From positions 1 to 16,499 of the forward strand of contig JBFGCA010000110.1 in NCBI GenBank assembly GCA_041567315.1: a stretch of 16,499 nt of DNA, read 5' to 3'. The DNA is from JBFGCA01 sp041567315. Its GTDB lineage: Bacteria > Acidobacteriota > Thermoanaerobaculia > Multivoradales > JAHEKO01. The notes beneath the pieces were generated by a model. The model was not told the DNA's origin and searched no databases. It saw only the letters and a list, made by a program, of their open reading frames with translations. Below, one piece after another: positions 8,665 through 16,436 of the stretch (its first letter is position 1; every line of letters starts with the position of its first letter). The position numbers were made by a program, and so were the translations under genes.

Positions 8665-9714
8665 TTACCCGCCGACGGGCAGTCCCGGCTTGCCGACGCG
8701 GCGCTCGAGCTTGCGGGTGAGGCGCTGGAACAGGTTCTCGTTGAGCCCGCTGGTCGAGTACGGCCGGCCGGTCCAGCCGGTGCCGCCGGTCACCCGCTCC
8801 TTCCACAGCAAGGCGCCCCCCGGCTCGTAGCACTCGACCAGCATCACCTCCTGGCGGGCGGTGCTGAGCGTCAAGAACACCAGGCTCGACGCCCGGCGTT
8901 GGCGCGCCGCCTCGAGCAGCTGCCCCTGCACGAACCGCGAGTCCTCGACCACCGCGATGCCGCCGGTGGCGTTCTCGACCTCCACGCCGCGGCCGCGCAA
9001 CAGCTCGGTCAATCGCGCGACCGCGTCGAGGGCGGCGTCGTAGGGGTTGCCGCGGCCGGCTAGCAGGACCAGCGAGGTCGGCGGGGCGTCCGCCGGCGCG
9101 GGGTCCGGCGAGACCGGCGCCGTTGGGGCGGTGCCGGTGGCCGGCGGCGGCGCCGTGGAGCCGGCAGCCGCAGCGGACGGCGACGGCGGAGCGGAGGCGG
9201 GCGGGGCCGCAGGCGCGGCTTCGGGAGCAGCGGGCTTGGCGGCGGACGTTGCCGGGCCAGAGCCGGGTGAGGCGGGCACCGGTGGCTGGGCCGGCGACTG
9301 CGCTGGCGGCACCGGCGAACCGGGCGGCGGGGCCGCGCCCGGCGCCGGCGGGCTGGCCGGCTCAGCCTCGCCGGCGGGCCCCAGGAGGGCTTCCAGCAGC
9401 TTGAGCTTGGTGACCGCGTCGGCGGCCTCGGCCGACTCCGGGTGCTCCTCGACCAGCCGGAGGAGCAGGTCTCTGGCCGCCACATGGTCGCCGGCGTCGA
9501 TGGCGACCGCCGCCAGTAGATCGAGCGCCCCCGCCGCCTCGCCACCCACCGCGCCACCGGCCAGCAGTGACTCGAGCTCGGCCTTTGCGTCCTCGAGGCG
9601 ACCCGCCTCGCGCAGCTCGGCGGCGCGCTCCAGCGAGGCCGCCGAGAGGGCCGTGGCCATCACCCAGAGGCCACCCAGCAGGACGAGACCGGTCGAGAAT
9701 CGTGACGGACGCAT
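8665..9714 (-). CDS. Exported TPR-like protein with Pro/Ala-rich linker
   Basis: A 349-residue protein of unknown function. Residues 1-25 are a signal peptide, probably cleaved after TALSA. Residues about 27-110 are alternating helices with TPR-like spacing (AAELREAGRLEDAKAELESLL, then AAVAIDAGDHVAARDLLLRLVEEHP). Residues about 113-211 are a long Pro/Ala/Ser linker. The C-terminal domain (about 213-349) begins TSLVLLAGRGNPYDAALDAV, includes the alternating strands SSLVFLTLSTARQEVMLVEC and PGGALLWKERVTGG, and ends with a basic helix and KPGLPVGG. I do not recognise a named family for it. ATG at 9714 has GGAGGT eight bases upstream, a strong site. It is divergent from PPK2 (174 bp) and nearly abuts the CBS-type gene. 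A periplasmic scaffold role is only an inference. Confidence 0.85.
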   Translation of the reverse strand: MRPSRFSTGLVLLGGLWVMATALSAASLERAAELREAGRLEDAKAELESLLAGGAVGGEAAGALDLLAAVAIDAGDHVAARDLLLRLVEEHPESAEAADAVTKLKLLEALLGPAGEAEPASPPAPGAAPPPGSPVPPAQSPAQPPVPASPGSGPATSAAKPAAPEAAPAAPPASAPPSPSAAAAGSTAPPPATGTAPTAPVSPDPAPADAPPTSLVLLAGRGNPYDAALDAVARLTELLRGRGVEVENATGGIAVVEDSRFVQGQLLEAARQRRASSLVFLTLSTARQEVMLVECYEPGGALLWKERVTGGTGWTGRPYSTSGLNENLFQRLTRKLERRVGKPGLPVGG

Positions 9715-9813
9715 GCGCCTGGACCTCCGGCGCGGATGTTCTCACGATTCGCCGCGGTGCCTGCCCCCGACCGGCCGGCCTCGAAGCCGGCGAGCGCAGC
9801 CCACCCGGCGCGG

Positions 9814-9819
9814 TATCCT
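9814..9819 (+). promoter_or_regulatory. Possible -10 box for the PPK2 gene
   Basis: TATCCT lies about 70 bp before the GTG start of the PPK2 gene, inside the 174-bp divergent spacer. No matching -35 element is obvious, so this is a weak single-box call. Confidence 0.3.
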
Positions 9820-9888
9820 AGTGTCCCGTGCACCCGGCGGCGTCAGCCGCCTCCCACCTGCGCACCTCGACCCCGCGAACGCGACGCC

Positions 9889-10704
9889 GTGAAGATCGAC
9901 ACCGCCCGCTACCTCCTCGAGCCCGACGCGCAGGCCGACCTCGAGCGCCGCCCGACCCGCGAGGAGAACGCGCGGCCCCCCGACCGGGCGGCGGCGCGCA
10001 AGACCCTGCGGCGGCTCAACCGCCGGCTCCAGGAGCTCCAGGAGCTGCTCTACGCCGAGGGCCGGCACAAGCTCCTGGTGGTGCTCCAGGCGATGGACAC
10101 CGGCGGCAAGGACGGCACCATCCGCCACGTCTTCGAGGGGGTCAACCCGCAGGGCGTCAAGGTCGCCGGCTTCAAGAAGCCGACCCCCGTCGAGCTGGCC
10201 CACGACTACCTGTGGCGCGTCCACCGGCACACCCCGGGCAGCGGCGAGATCGCCATCTTCAACCGCAGCCACTACGAGGACGTGCTGGTGGTCCGGGTCC
10301 ACGAGCTGGTGCCGCCCGAGGTGTGGGGCCGCCGCTACGACCACATCAACGCTTTCGAGAAGCTGCTCGCCGACGAAGGCACCACGATCCTCAAGTTCTT
10401 CCTCCACATCTCGGAGGAGGAGCAGCGCCGCCGGCTCCAGGCCCGCCTCGACAAGCCCCACAAGCGCTGGAAATTCTCCCGGCGGGACCTCGCCGAGCGC
10501 CGCCGCTGGCCCGACTACCGGCGGGCCTACGCGGCGGCGCTGTCGCGCACCAGCCGGCCGTGGGCCCCGTGGTACGTGGTCCCCGCCGACCGCAAGTGGT
10601 ACCGCAACCTGGTGATCTCGCAGGTGCTGGTCGAGACCCTCGAGGGGCTCGGGATGAGCTACCCGCCCGGCGAGGAAGATCTCGACGGGCTGGTCGTCAC
10701 CTAG
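9889..10704 (+). CDS. ppk2: Polyphosphate kinase 2, class III-like
   Basis: Cytoplasmic enzyme that uses polyphosphate to phosphorylate nucleotides. Class III members can take AMP through ADP to ATP. The 271-residue product has the single-domain PPK2 layout: Walker A-like QAMDTGGKDGT at 67-77, Walker B-like FNRSHYEDVLVVRV at 124-137, TTILKFFLHIS at 165-175 and the basic lid KRWKFSRRDL at 192-201. Overall resemblance is to short thermophile-type class III proteins, which share LNRRLQELQELLYAEG-like and DYLWRVH segments. The start is GTG at 9889, chosen by homology to the usual N-terminus; no Shine-Dalgarno precedes it, and no ATG lies nearby in frame. The 3' end overlaps the convergent 60-residue gene by 8 bp. 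Assignment to class III is from remembered family pattern; nucleotide preference needs an assay. Confidence 0.95.
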   Translation: MKIDTARYLLEPDAQADLERRPTREENARPPDRAAARKTLRRLNRRLQELQELLYAEGRHKLLVVLQAMDTGGKDGTIRHVFEGVNPQGVKVAGFKKPTPVELAHDYLWRVHRHTPGSGEIAIFNRSHYEDVLVVRVHELVPPEVWGRRYDHINAFEKLLADEGTTILKFFLHISEEEQRRRLQARLDKPHKRWKFSRRDLAERRRWPDYRRAYAAALSRTSRPWAPWYVVPADRKWYRNLVISQVLVETLEGLGMSYPPGEEDLDGLVVT

Positions 10705-10879
10705 CGGCCGGCCCCGCGGCCAGCCGGCGCTCGAGGCGGTCGAGCCGCTCCTCGATCCGCACCAGCTTGTCGAGGATCAGGACGTGGGTCTTCTTGGCGT
10801 CGATGCCGACCGGGCTGTCGTCGCTGGTGATGACCCGCTCGATCCGGGCGTAGTCGTCGGGACGGACTTCAAGGTCCAT
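10697..10879 (-). CDS. 60-residue protein with C-terminal coiled coil
   Basis: A small protein I cannot name. It begins MDLEVRPDDYARIERVI, continues through a Ser/Asp-rich turn and a KKTHVLILDKL segment, then ends in a heptad-like amphipathic helix (LVRIEERLDRLERRLA), suggesting oligomerisation or partner binding. No signal peptide or membrane segment is present. Support for a real gene: AAGGAGG seven bases before ATG 10879, a TACAAT box about 70 bp upstream at 10952-10957, and charged codon content unlike the surrounding frames. Its stop lies inside the last codons of PPK2 on the other strand (8-bp overlap). Confidence 0.7.
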   Translation of the reverse strand: MDLEVRPDDYARIERVITSDDSPVGIDAKKTHVLILDKLVRIEERLDRLERRLAAGPAAR

Positions 10880-10951
10880 CTGGGCGCCTCCTTCGAGCCT
10901 GCGGCTGGAGTCCGCGGAGGACGCCGCTCCACCGCCGGCAGGCCGGACGGG

Positions 10952-10957
10952 ATTGTA
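10952..10957 (-). promoter_or_regulatory. Possible -10 box for the 60-residue gene
   Basis: TACAAT reads on the minus strand, the same hexamer seen before the leucine-type dehydrogenase. It would start transcription about 65 nt before the ATG at 10879. No -35 match is evident. Confidence 0.35.
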
Positions 10958-11113
10958 GCTCGGCCCTCGGCCTACGGCAGCACCCTGAGATCGGCCACCA
11001 GCAGCAGTTGTCGGAGGCCAGTCGAGCCGCCCGGGCGCGAACGACGAGGCGTGGTTGCGCCAGGCGAAGACGCCCGCCCTTCGAAGATGAGAGATTCACC
11101 CCCGGAGATCCGG

Positions 11114-12277
11114 ATGCGGCGGTTCGACGTGGCGGTGGTCGGGGCCGGGCCGGCGGGAGCGGCGTGCGCCCGCGAGCTGGCGCGGGCGGGTCTCGCCGTG
11201 GCGCTCCTCGACAAGCAGATGCCGCCGCGCTACAAGGCCTGCGGCGGCGGGCTGGTGGGGCGGGCGGTGGCCGAGCTGGGGATCGAGCTGGAGCCCGAGC
11301 TGGTCGAGGCCGAGAGCCGCGTGGCCGAGGTCAACCTGCTCGACGCCGGGCTCGGGTTCCGGGTCGAGCGGCCGCGACCGGTGGTGACGATGACCATGCG
11401 CGCCGACCTCGACCGGCGGCTGGTCGAGGCGGCCCGCGAGGCCGGGGCCGAGCTGCTCGCGCCGTGGACCCTCGATGGGCTGTCGCCGGACGGCGACGGG
11501 TTCGCCCTGCGGACCGATCGCGGCGTGCTCGGCGCCCGTTACCTGGTGGCCGCCGACGGGGCGGCCGGACGGACCGCCGGCGCCGCCGGCTGGCCCGCGC
11601 AGCGGCGGGCGATCCCGGCCCTGGAGTCGGAGGTCGAGGTGAGCCCGGCCGAGCACCGGCGGCTCGCCGGCAGCGCCCGCTTCGATTTCGGCGTGGTCGA
11701 CGGCGGCTACGCCTGGGTGTTCCCCAAGCGGCGGCATCTGTCGGTCGGCTGTCTCTCGATCGCGCGGCCGGCCCCGGCGCTGCGGCGGGCGCTCGAGGAC
11801 TACCTCGCGCGGCTCGGGCTCGACGGCCCGCGCCGCCGCGAGGACCACGGCTTCGTGATCCCGCTCGAGCCGCGCCCGCCGGTTCGCGGCCGGGTGCTGC
11901 TGACCGGCGACGCCGCCGGCCTGGCCGACCCGGTGACCTGCGAGGGGATCTCGTTCGCCCTGCTGAGCGGCCGGCTGGCGGCGCGGGCCCTCGTCGAGGG
12001 ATTCGAACGGCCGGCCGCGGCCGCGGCCGCCTACCGGCGGCTTCTCCGCCCGGTGGTGGCCGAGCTGCGGGTGGCGCGGGTGGTGGCACGACTGGTCTAC
12101 GGCCACCCGCGGCTGCGGGCCGCCCTCGGCCGGCGGGCCGGCCGGCAGTTGGCGGAGGCGATGGCCGACGTGATGACGGGCGCGGCCACCTATCGCGGGC
12201 TGCTCACCCGGCCGCGCAACTACCTCCGGCTGGCGGCGCGTTGCGCGCGACCCTCGCGCAGCGCCAGCCCGCGATAG
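11114..12277 (+). CDS. Geranylgeranyl reductase-family FAD-dependent oxidoreductase
   Basis: A flavoprotein of the GGR/ChlP-like family, which saturates isoprenoid double bonds in quinone side chains, lipids or carotenoid-type chains. The product is 387 residues. The FAD dinucleotide motif is VVGAGPAGAACARELARAG at 8-26. RYKACGGGL (39-47) is the family substrate/flavin signature, RADLD lies at 96-100, GYAWVFPK at 198-205, and the second FAD motif GDAAGLADPVTCEGI at 265-279. ATG at 11114 is chosen because GGAG sits six bases before it and the Rossmann strand starts at once; ATG at 11087 is in frame but has no proper ribosome site. A 203-bp gap with an imperfect GC hairpin (12308-12350) separates it from the next gene. 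No isoprenoid or quinone biosynthesis neighbour is present, so the substrate is unknown. Confidence 0.9.
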   Translation: MRRFDVAVVGAGPAGAACARELARAGLAVALLDKQMPPRYKACGGGLVGRAVAELGIELEPELVEAESRVAEVNLLDAGLGFRVERPRPVVTMTMRADLDRRLVEAAREAGAELLAPWTLDGLSPDGDGFALRTDRGVLGARYLVAADGAAGRTAGAAGWPAQRRAIPALESEVEVSPAEHRRLAGSARFDFGVVDGGYAWVFPKRRHLSVGCLSIARPAPALRRALEDYLARLGLDGPRRREDHGFVIPLEPRPPVRGRVLLTGDAAGLADPVTCEGISFALLSGRLAARALVEGFERPAAAAAAYRRLLRPVVAELRVARVVARLVYGHPRLRAALGRRAGRQLAEAMADVMTGAATYRGLLTRPRNYLRLAARCARPSRSASPR

Positions 12278-12480
12278 TGGTTGCTCGTCCCGCCCAGGAG
12301 CGCTGCCCCGGAGGCGCGCGCCCCCCGCCGTCGCCAGGGACGCCTCCCGGCCTCAGCGGCGCCACCTGCCGTGGCACCCGCTCCTCGCGGCCCGAATCGC
12401 GGCCGGCCCTCACCGCCGCCTGGATCGGCCGCCCCGATGGGGAAGGAATCCGCTCTGTCGCTTGTTGGAGGAGACGAGCC

Positions 12481-14289
12481 ATGAAGGCCATCGACACCCA
12501 GCGGCGCGAGCCGGCCGCGAGCGCTGCAGCCGCGGCGGAGTCCGCCGAGCGGCGGCTGCCGGCCGCCGCCGACGTCCTGGCCGGGCTGGTGGAGACCACC
12601 CAGGAGCTCAACACCGCCACCGACCTGGAGGCCGGGCTGCAGGCGGTGGCCGACCGGCTGCGGCGCTACGTCCCCTACGACACCCTCGGGGTGCTGCTGA
12701 TCGACGACCTGGGCCGCGAGCTGCGCTTCGCCCTGGCGGTCGGCTTCCGGGCCGAGGTGGCCGAGCACTGGCGCTTCGGCATGGGCCAGGGCGTCGTCGG
12801 CACCGTGGCCCAGACCGGCGAGCCCATCCTGGCGGCCGACGTGCGCGACGAGCCGCGCTACATCGGCGCCGAGGAGAGCGTACGCTCGGAGCTGGCGGTG
12901 CCGCTCGTCGTCAAGGGCCGCACCATCGGCGTCCTCGACCTGGGCAGCCGCCAGCCCGGCTTCTTCGCCAGCGAGCACCTGACGCTGCTCGAGCCGCTGA
13001 GCGGTCACCTCGCCGCCGCCATCGACGGCGCCCGCCTCTATCAGAACCTGCACGAGCAAGCACGGACCCTGTCGCTGCTCCACGAGGTGAGCCGCGAGCT
13101 GGCTTCGATCCTCGACCGCGAGCAGCTCCTCGAGCGGGTGGCCGAGCGCCTCAAGCGGGTGGTCGACTACGACGTCTTCGGGGTCCTGCTGTGGAACGAG
13201 GAGAGCCAGCTCCTGGAGCCGTCGCTGGCGGTCTACCGGGATGGGCCGCGCTCCCGGAGCGCGCGGCCGATGGCGCTTGGGGAGGGCATCTGCGGCACCG
13301 CCGCGGCGCTGCGCCAGTCGCTGCGGGTGCCCAACGTCCACGTCGACCCGCGCTACGTGAGCTGCGTGGAGGACCTCGAGGTGCGCTCCGAGCTGGCGGT
13401 GCCGATGACTTTCAAGGAGCGGCTGATCGGCGTCCTCGACCTGGAGAGCGCCGAGTACGACGCCTTCACCGCCCGCCACGAGCAGGCGCTCGCCACGCTC
13501 GCGTCGTCGCTCGCCATCGCCCTCGAGAACGCCCGCCTCTACGAGCGCCTCCAGGAGGACGAGCGCCGGCTGGCCGACGACCTGTCGACCGCCCGCGAGA
13601 TCCAGAAGCGGCTGTTGCCCAAGGCCTCCCCCTGGCTGCCGGGGCTGCAGATCGCGGTCGGATACGAGCCGGCCCGCCACCTGGGCGGCGACTTCTACGA
13701 CTTCCTGCGCTACGGCGAGGGCCGGATCGCGGTGGCGGTGGGCGACGTCGCCGGCAAGGCGACCTCGGCGGCGCTCTACGGCTCGCTGGCCATCGGCATC
13801 CTCCGCGAGCACGCCGACCAGCACCGGCCGGAGCCCGCCCGCATGCTGGCCGACATGAACGACCGGCTCCACCGGGTGGGGATCGACAACCGCTTCCTGG
13901 CCATGGCCTTCGGGGTCTACGACTCGACCAGCAGGGTCCTGACCCTGGCCAACTCGGGCCTTCCCCACCCGCTGCTGCTTCGTGGCTGGCGGGTCCATCC
14001 GATCCCCGCCGAGGGGGTGCCCCTGGGCCTGCTCGCCGACCGCAGCTACGAGGAGATGCGGCTCGAGCTGCGCCACGGCGACGCGGTGGTCATCAGCACC
14101 GACGGCATCGAGGAGAGCCTGGACCAGCGGCAGGAGGAGTTCGGGCGCGAGCGGGTGGCGCAGACCCTGACCCGGGCGGCCGGCGGCTCGGCCCAGTCGC
14201 TGGCCGACGCGCTGCTCGACGCCACCCGCGAGTTCGGCGACGGCTCGGAGCCGGCCGACGACCGTACGGTAATGGTGCTGCGGTTCTGA
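12481..14289 (+). CDS. GAF-GAF-PP2C (RsbU/SpoIIE-type) serine/threonine phosphatase
   Basis: A soluble 602-residue signalling protein that should sense a ligand or redox state through two GAF domains and dephosphorylate a partner protein, typically an anti-sigma-factor antagonist. The first GAF is about 35-185 and the second about 200-352; both contain VRSELAVP and IGVLDL at equivalent places. A helical linker (352-380) contains LADDLSTAREIQKRLLP, the usual entry to the phosphatase. The PP2C domain is about 381-602: GGDFYD (402-407), GDVAGKATSAAL (421-432), STDGIEE (539-545) and DDRT (593-596), with the metal-binding aspartates present. The glycine after GK in the usual family motif is Ala here. 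GGAGGAG stands seven bases before ATG 12481. No STAS antagonist, RsbW-like kinase or sigma factor is adjacent, so the target must be encoded elsewhere. Confidence 0.95.
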   Translation: MKAIDTQRREPAASAAAAAESAERRLPAAADVLAGLVETTQELNTATDLEAGLQAVADRLRRYVPYDTLGVLLIDDLGRELRFALAVGFRAEVAEHWRFGMGQGVVGTVAQTGEPILAADVRDEPRYIGAEESVRSELAVPLVVKGRTIGVLDLGSRQPGFFASEHLTLLEPLSGHLAAAIDGARLYQNLHEQARTLSLLHEVSRELASILDREQLLERVAERLKRVVDYDVFGVLLWNEESQLLEPSLAVYRDGPRSRSARPMALGEGICGTAAALRQSLRVPNVHVDPRYVSCVEDLEVRSELAVPMTFKERLIGVLDLESAEYDAFTARHEQALATLASSLAIALENARLYERLQEDERRLADDLSTAREIQKRLLPKASPWLPGLQIAVGYEPARHLGGDFYDFLRYGEGRIAVAVGDVAGKATSAALYGSLAIGILREHADQHRPEPARMLADMNDRLHRVGIDNRFLAMAFGVYDSTSRVLTLANSGLPHPLLLRGWRVHPIPAEGVPLGLLADRSYEEMRLELRHGDAVVISTDGIEESLDQRQEEFGRERVAQTLTRAAGGSAQSLADALLDATREFGDGSEPADDRTVMVLRF

Positions 14290-14341
14290 GCTGTCGACGG
14301 TCGCCCGCCGGGCGGCTAGATTCGCTTACAAGAGGGAGGGA

Positions 14342-14815
14342 ATGATGACGATCGAGGTCGGCAAGGCGGCCCCCGCCTTCACGCTGCCGGACCAGGACGG
14401 CAAACCCGTGTCGCTCCGCGACCTGCGCGGGCGCGAGGTGGTGGTCTACTTCTATCCGCGCAACGAGACCCCGGGGTGCACCAAGGAGGCCTGCGGCTTC
14501 CGCGACCTGAACCGCGAGATCGCCAAGCGCGGCGCGGTGGTTCTCGGCGTCTCGCCCGACGACGCCCAGTCGCACCGCGCCTTCCGCCGCAACCACGAGC
14601 TGCCGTTCACGCTGCTCTCGGACCCCGACAAGAAGGTGATGCGGCGCTATGCGGCCTTCGGCGAGAAGAAGATGTACGGGCGGACGGCCGAGGGGGTGAT
14701 CCGGTCGACGGTGTGGGTGGGCGCGGATGGGAAGGTGCGCAAGCACTGGAAGCGGGTGGCGCGGGCGGCGGAGCATCCGGCGCAGGTGTTGGCGGCGCTG
14801 GAAGCGGAGGGGTAA
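14342..14815 (+). CDS. bcp: Bcp/PrxQ-type peroxiredoxin
   Basis: A cytoplasmic thiol peroxidase that reduces hydrogen peroxide and organic hydroperoxides with electrons from thioredoxin. The 157-residue product is standard length. The peroxidatic cysteine is C46 in ETPGCTKEAC and the likely resolving cysteine is C51, the CxxxxC spacing of atypical 2-Cys PrxQ proteins. FTLPDQDG and VVVYFYPR near the start, then LLSDPDKKVMRRYAAFGEK and RSTVWVGADGKVRK, are family signatures. Two tandem ATG codons at 14342 and 14345 follow a GAGGGAGGGA site; either could be used. It begins 52 bp after the phosphatase gene on the same strand and may be partly co-transcribed. It runs convergently toward the radical SAM gene across the repeat array. 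Confidence 0.95.
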   Translation: MMTIEVGKAAPAFTLPDQDGKPVSLRDLRGREVVVYFYPRNETPGCTKEACGFRDLNREIAKRGAVVLGVSPDDAQSHRAFRRNHELPFTLLSDPDKKVMRRYAAFGEKKMYGRTAEGVIRSTVWVGADGKVRKHWKRVARAAEHPAQVLAALEAEG

Positions 14816-14830
14816 GCCCCCCCACCCGTA

Positions 14831-15287
14831 GCTGGTGGGTTCGCGTGTTGCTGGTGGAGGAGCGGTCTGCGGTGGTTCCCCCGCGGCCGCCTCGGGGCCG
14901 GGGCGTTGACCCCGCTTCACTCCCCCGCCCTGGCCAACACGTTCCGCGGCTGCCAACGCCCCGGCCGGGCGGCGGCCTCCCACCCACGGCTGCTGGGCCG
15001 GCGCGATGAAGCGAGGCCATGACCAGTGGCAGGTTCCCCCCCGCGGCCGCCTCGGGGCCGGGGCGTTGACCCCGCTCCACTCCCCCTCCCTGGCCAACAC
15101 GTTCCGCGGCTGCCAACGCCCCGGCCTGGGCGGCGGCCTCCCGCCCGCAGCTGGTGGGCTAGCGCGTTTGGATGGGGCCGTGACCTATGGTGGTCCCCCC
15201 GGCGGCCGCGGCTGGTGGCTAGCGCGATGTTGCGGCGCCAGGACCTGCGGGAGGGTTCCCGCGCGGCCGGGGATGGGCGATCGGTGC
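14831..15287 (+). repeat. Tandem array of long palindromic repeat units between convergent genes
   Basis: This gene-free 470-bp stretch is repetitive. Four units each begin with a GCTGGTGGGCTAGCGCG-like head, at 14831, 14989, 15150 and 15211. The first two units are full length (158 and 161 bp). The third is cut to 61 bp and the fourth decays up to the radical SAM stop codon. The full units share a highly similar core (14874-14985 and 15032-15146, with only a few substitutions and short indels). Each core contains a perfect 13-bp inverted repeat, GGCCGGGGCGTTG and CAACGCCCCGGCC (14896-14908 with 14954-14966; 15056-15068 with 15114-15126). In each case it encloses a 45-nt loop that differs at only two bases between copies. 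Imperfect pairing extends the arms outward. Open frames through it are only GC-bias artefacts. An inverted third copy lies at 16434-16499. Confidence 0.9.
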
Positions 15288-16331
15288 TTAAAGCAGTTTG
15301 AGCTGCTGGCCGCCCGGGGGGCGGAAGGCGGCGGCCGAGAGCTCGGGGCCGCGGCGGGCGAGGCCGGCGCGGCGGCGGGCGGTGGTGAAGAGGGCTTCGA
15401 TCTGCTCGGCGAAGATGCCCTCGCCACGGCCGCGGCTGCCGAACCGCGGGTCGTTGAGGCGGCCGCCGCGGAGGGATCGGATGCGGCCCAGGACTTTCTC
15501 CTTGCGGTCGGGGAAGTGGGCCTCCAGCCACTCCTGGAACACCGTCGCCACGGCGCCGGGGAGCCGCAGGACCACGAAGGTCGCAAAGCCGGCCCCGGCG
15601 GCCGCCGCCTGATCCAGGATGGCGGGGATCTCGTGGTCGTTCAGGGCCGGGATGACCGGCGCCACCAGCACCCCGACCGGCACCCCGGCTTCCGCCAGGG
15701 CGGTGATCGCCTCGAGCCGGCGGCGGGGGTGCGAGGTCCGGGGCTCCATGCGGCGCGCCAGCTCGCCGTCGAGCGTGGTCACCGAGACCGCCACGCCGGC
15801 CGCCCGGTGGCGAGCCAGCTCGGCCAGCAGGTCGCCGTCGCGGGTCACCAGGTGGTTCTTGGTCACCACCATCACGGGGTTGCGGCACCACGCCAGCACC
15901 TCGAGACAGCGGCGGGTGATCCCCAGCTTGCGCTCCACCGGCTGGTAGGGGTCGGTCACCCCGCTCAGCCCGATCGGCTGCGGCCGCCAGCCCGGCGCCG
16001 CCAGCTCGCGCTCCAGCAGCTCGGGAGCGTCCTCCTTGACCAGGATCCTGGTCTCGAAATCGAGCCCGGCCGAGAATCCCAGATACTCGTGGGTGGGCCG
16101 GGCGTAGCAATACGAGCAGCCGTGCTCGCACCCTCGGTACGGATTGATCGAGACGTCGAACGAGACGTCCGGGCTGTCGTTGCGCGCCAGGATCGAGTGG
16201 CTCGAGTCGCGGAGGAACTCGGTCGCCAGCCGCTCCGGCCCCGGCTCCTCGGCGACCACCCGCAGCCGCTCGAACCGATTCGCCGGGTTGCCCGTCGCTC
16301 CCCGACCGCGGACCCTGAACCCTTTCGCCAT
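15288..16331 (-). CDS. Radical SAM protein, PA0069/SplB-like family
   Basis: A 347-residue radical S-adenosylmethionine protein. The [4Fe-4S] cluster cysteines are C68, C72 and C75 in PYRGCEHGCSYCYARPTHEYLG, a CxxxCxxC arrangement typical of the PA0069/Rv2578c group, which resembles spore photoproduct lyase but whose substrate is not established. LSGVTDPYQPVERKLGITRRCLE (about 124-146) and VMVVTKNHLVTRD (about 155-167) are family segments, and VLVAPVIPALND comes later in the barrel. The last about 30 residues are Arg/Gly/Pro-rich. ATG at 16331 is preferred, with a GGTGGG stretch a few bases upstream; GTG codons at 16340 and 16343 are alternatives. The gene stands alone on its strand, with palindromic repeats in opposite orientations on its two sides. 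No obvious partner gene is adjacent. Confidence 0.93.
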   Translation of the reverse strand: MAKGFRVRGRGATGNPANRFERLRVVAEEPGPERLATEFLRDSSHSILARNDSPDVSFDVSINPYRGCEHGCSYCYARPTHEYLGFSAGLDFETRILVKEDAPELLERELAAPGWRPQPIGLSGVTDPYQPVERKLGITRRCLEVLAWCRNPVMVVTKNHLVTRDGDLLAELARHRAAGVAVSVTTLDGELARRMEPRTSHPRRRLEAITALAEAGVPVGVLVAPVIPALNDHEIPAILDQAAAAGAGFATFVVLRLPGAVATVFQEWLEAHFPDRKEKVLGRIRSLRGGRLNDPRFGSRGRGEGIFAEQIEALFTTARRRAGLARRGPELSAAAFRPPGGQQLKLL

Positions 16332-16405
16332 GCTGCCCACCACTCTAGCCCGGACCCGGCACAGCTCCCTTCCGACCCCCGCTCTCCCAGACGCCCCGCT
16401 CCCGT

Positions 16406-16436
16406 CCCCTCGATGCGCCGACCCTTCGTCGAGGGG
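16406..16436. other. Perfect 8-bp inverted repeat upstream of the radical SAM gene
   Basis: CCCCTCGA at 16406-16413 pairs with TCGAGGGG at 16429-16436 around a 15-nt loop. It directly abuts the outer edge of the inverted palindromic repeat copy. It could be an operator, a terminator for a gene beyond the right edge, or part of the repeat unit head, which it weakly resembles (GGGTCGGCGC on the minus strand compared with GGGCCGGCGC in the second array unit). Confidence 0.4.

Noticed and set aside
9697..9750. Perfect 9-bp inverted repeat GAATCGTGA / TCACGATTC around the start of the TPR-like gene
   Set aside because: A 9-bp pair with a 36-base spacer is expected a few times by chance in a window this size. 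It encloses the ribosome site, but nothing else supports an operator.
14300..14316. GC inverted repeat between the phosphatase and peroxiredoxin genes as a terminator
   Set aside because: The loop would be only about one base and no T-tract follows.
14831..15287. CRISPR array or protein-coding gene in the repeat region
   Set aside because: Units are about 160 bp with mostly conserved interiors rather than short repeats with unique spacers, and the open frames crossing the region have only repeat-derived low-complexity products.
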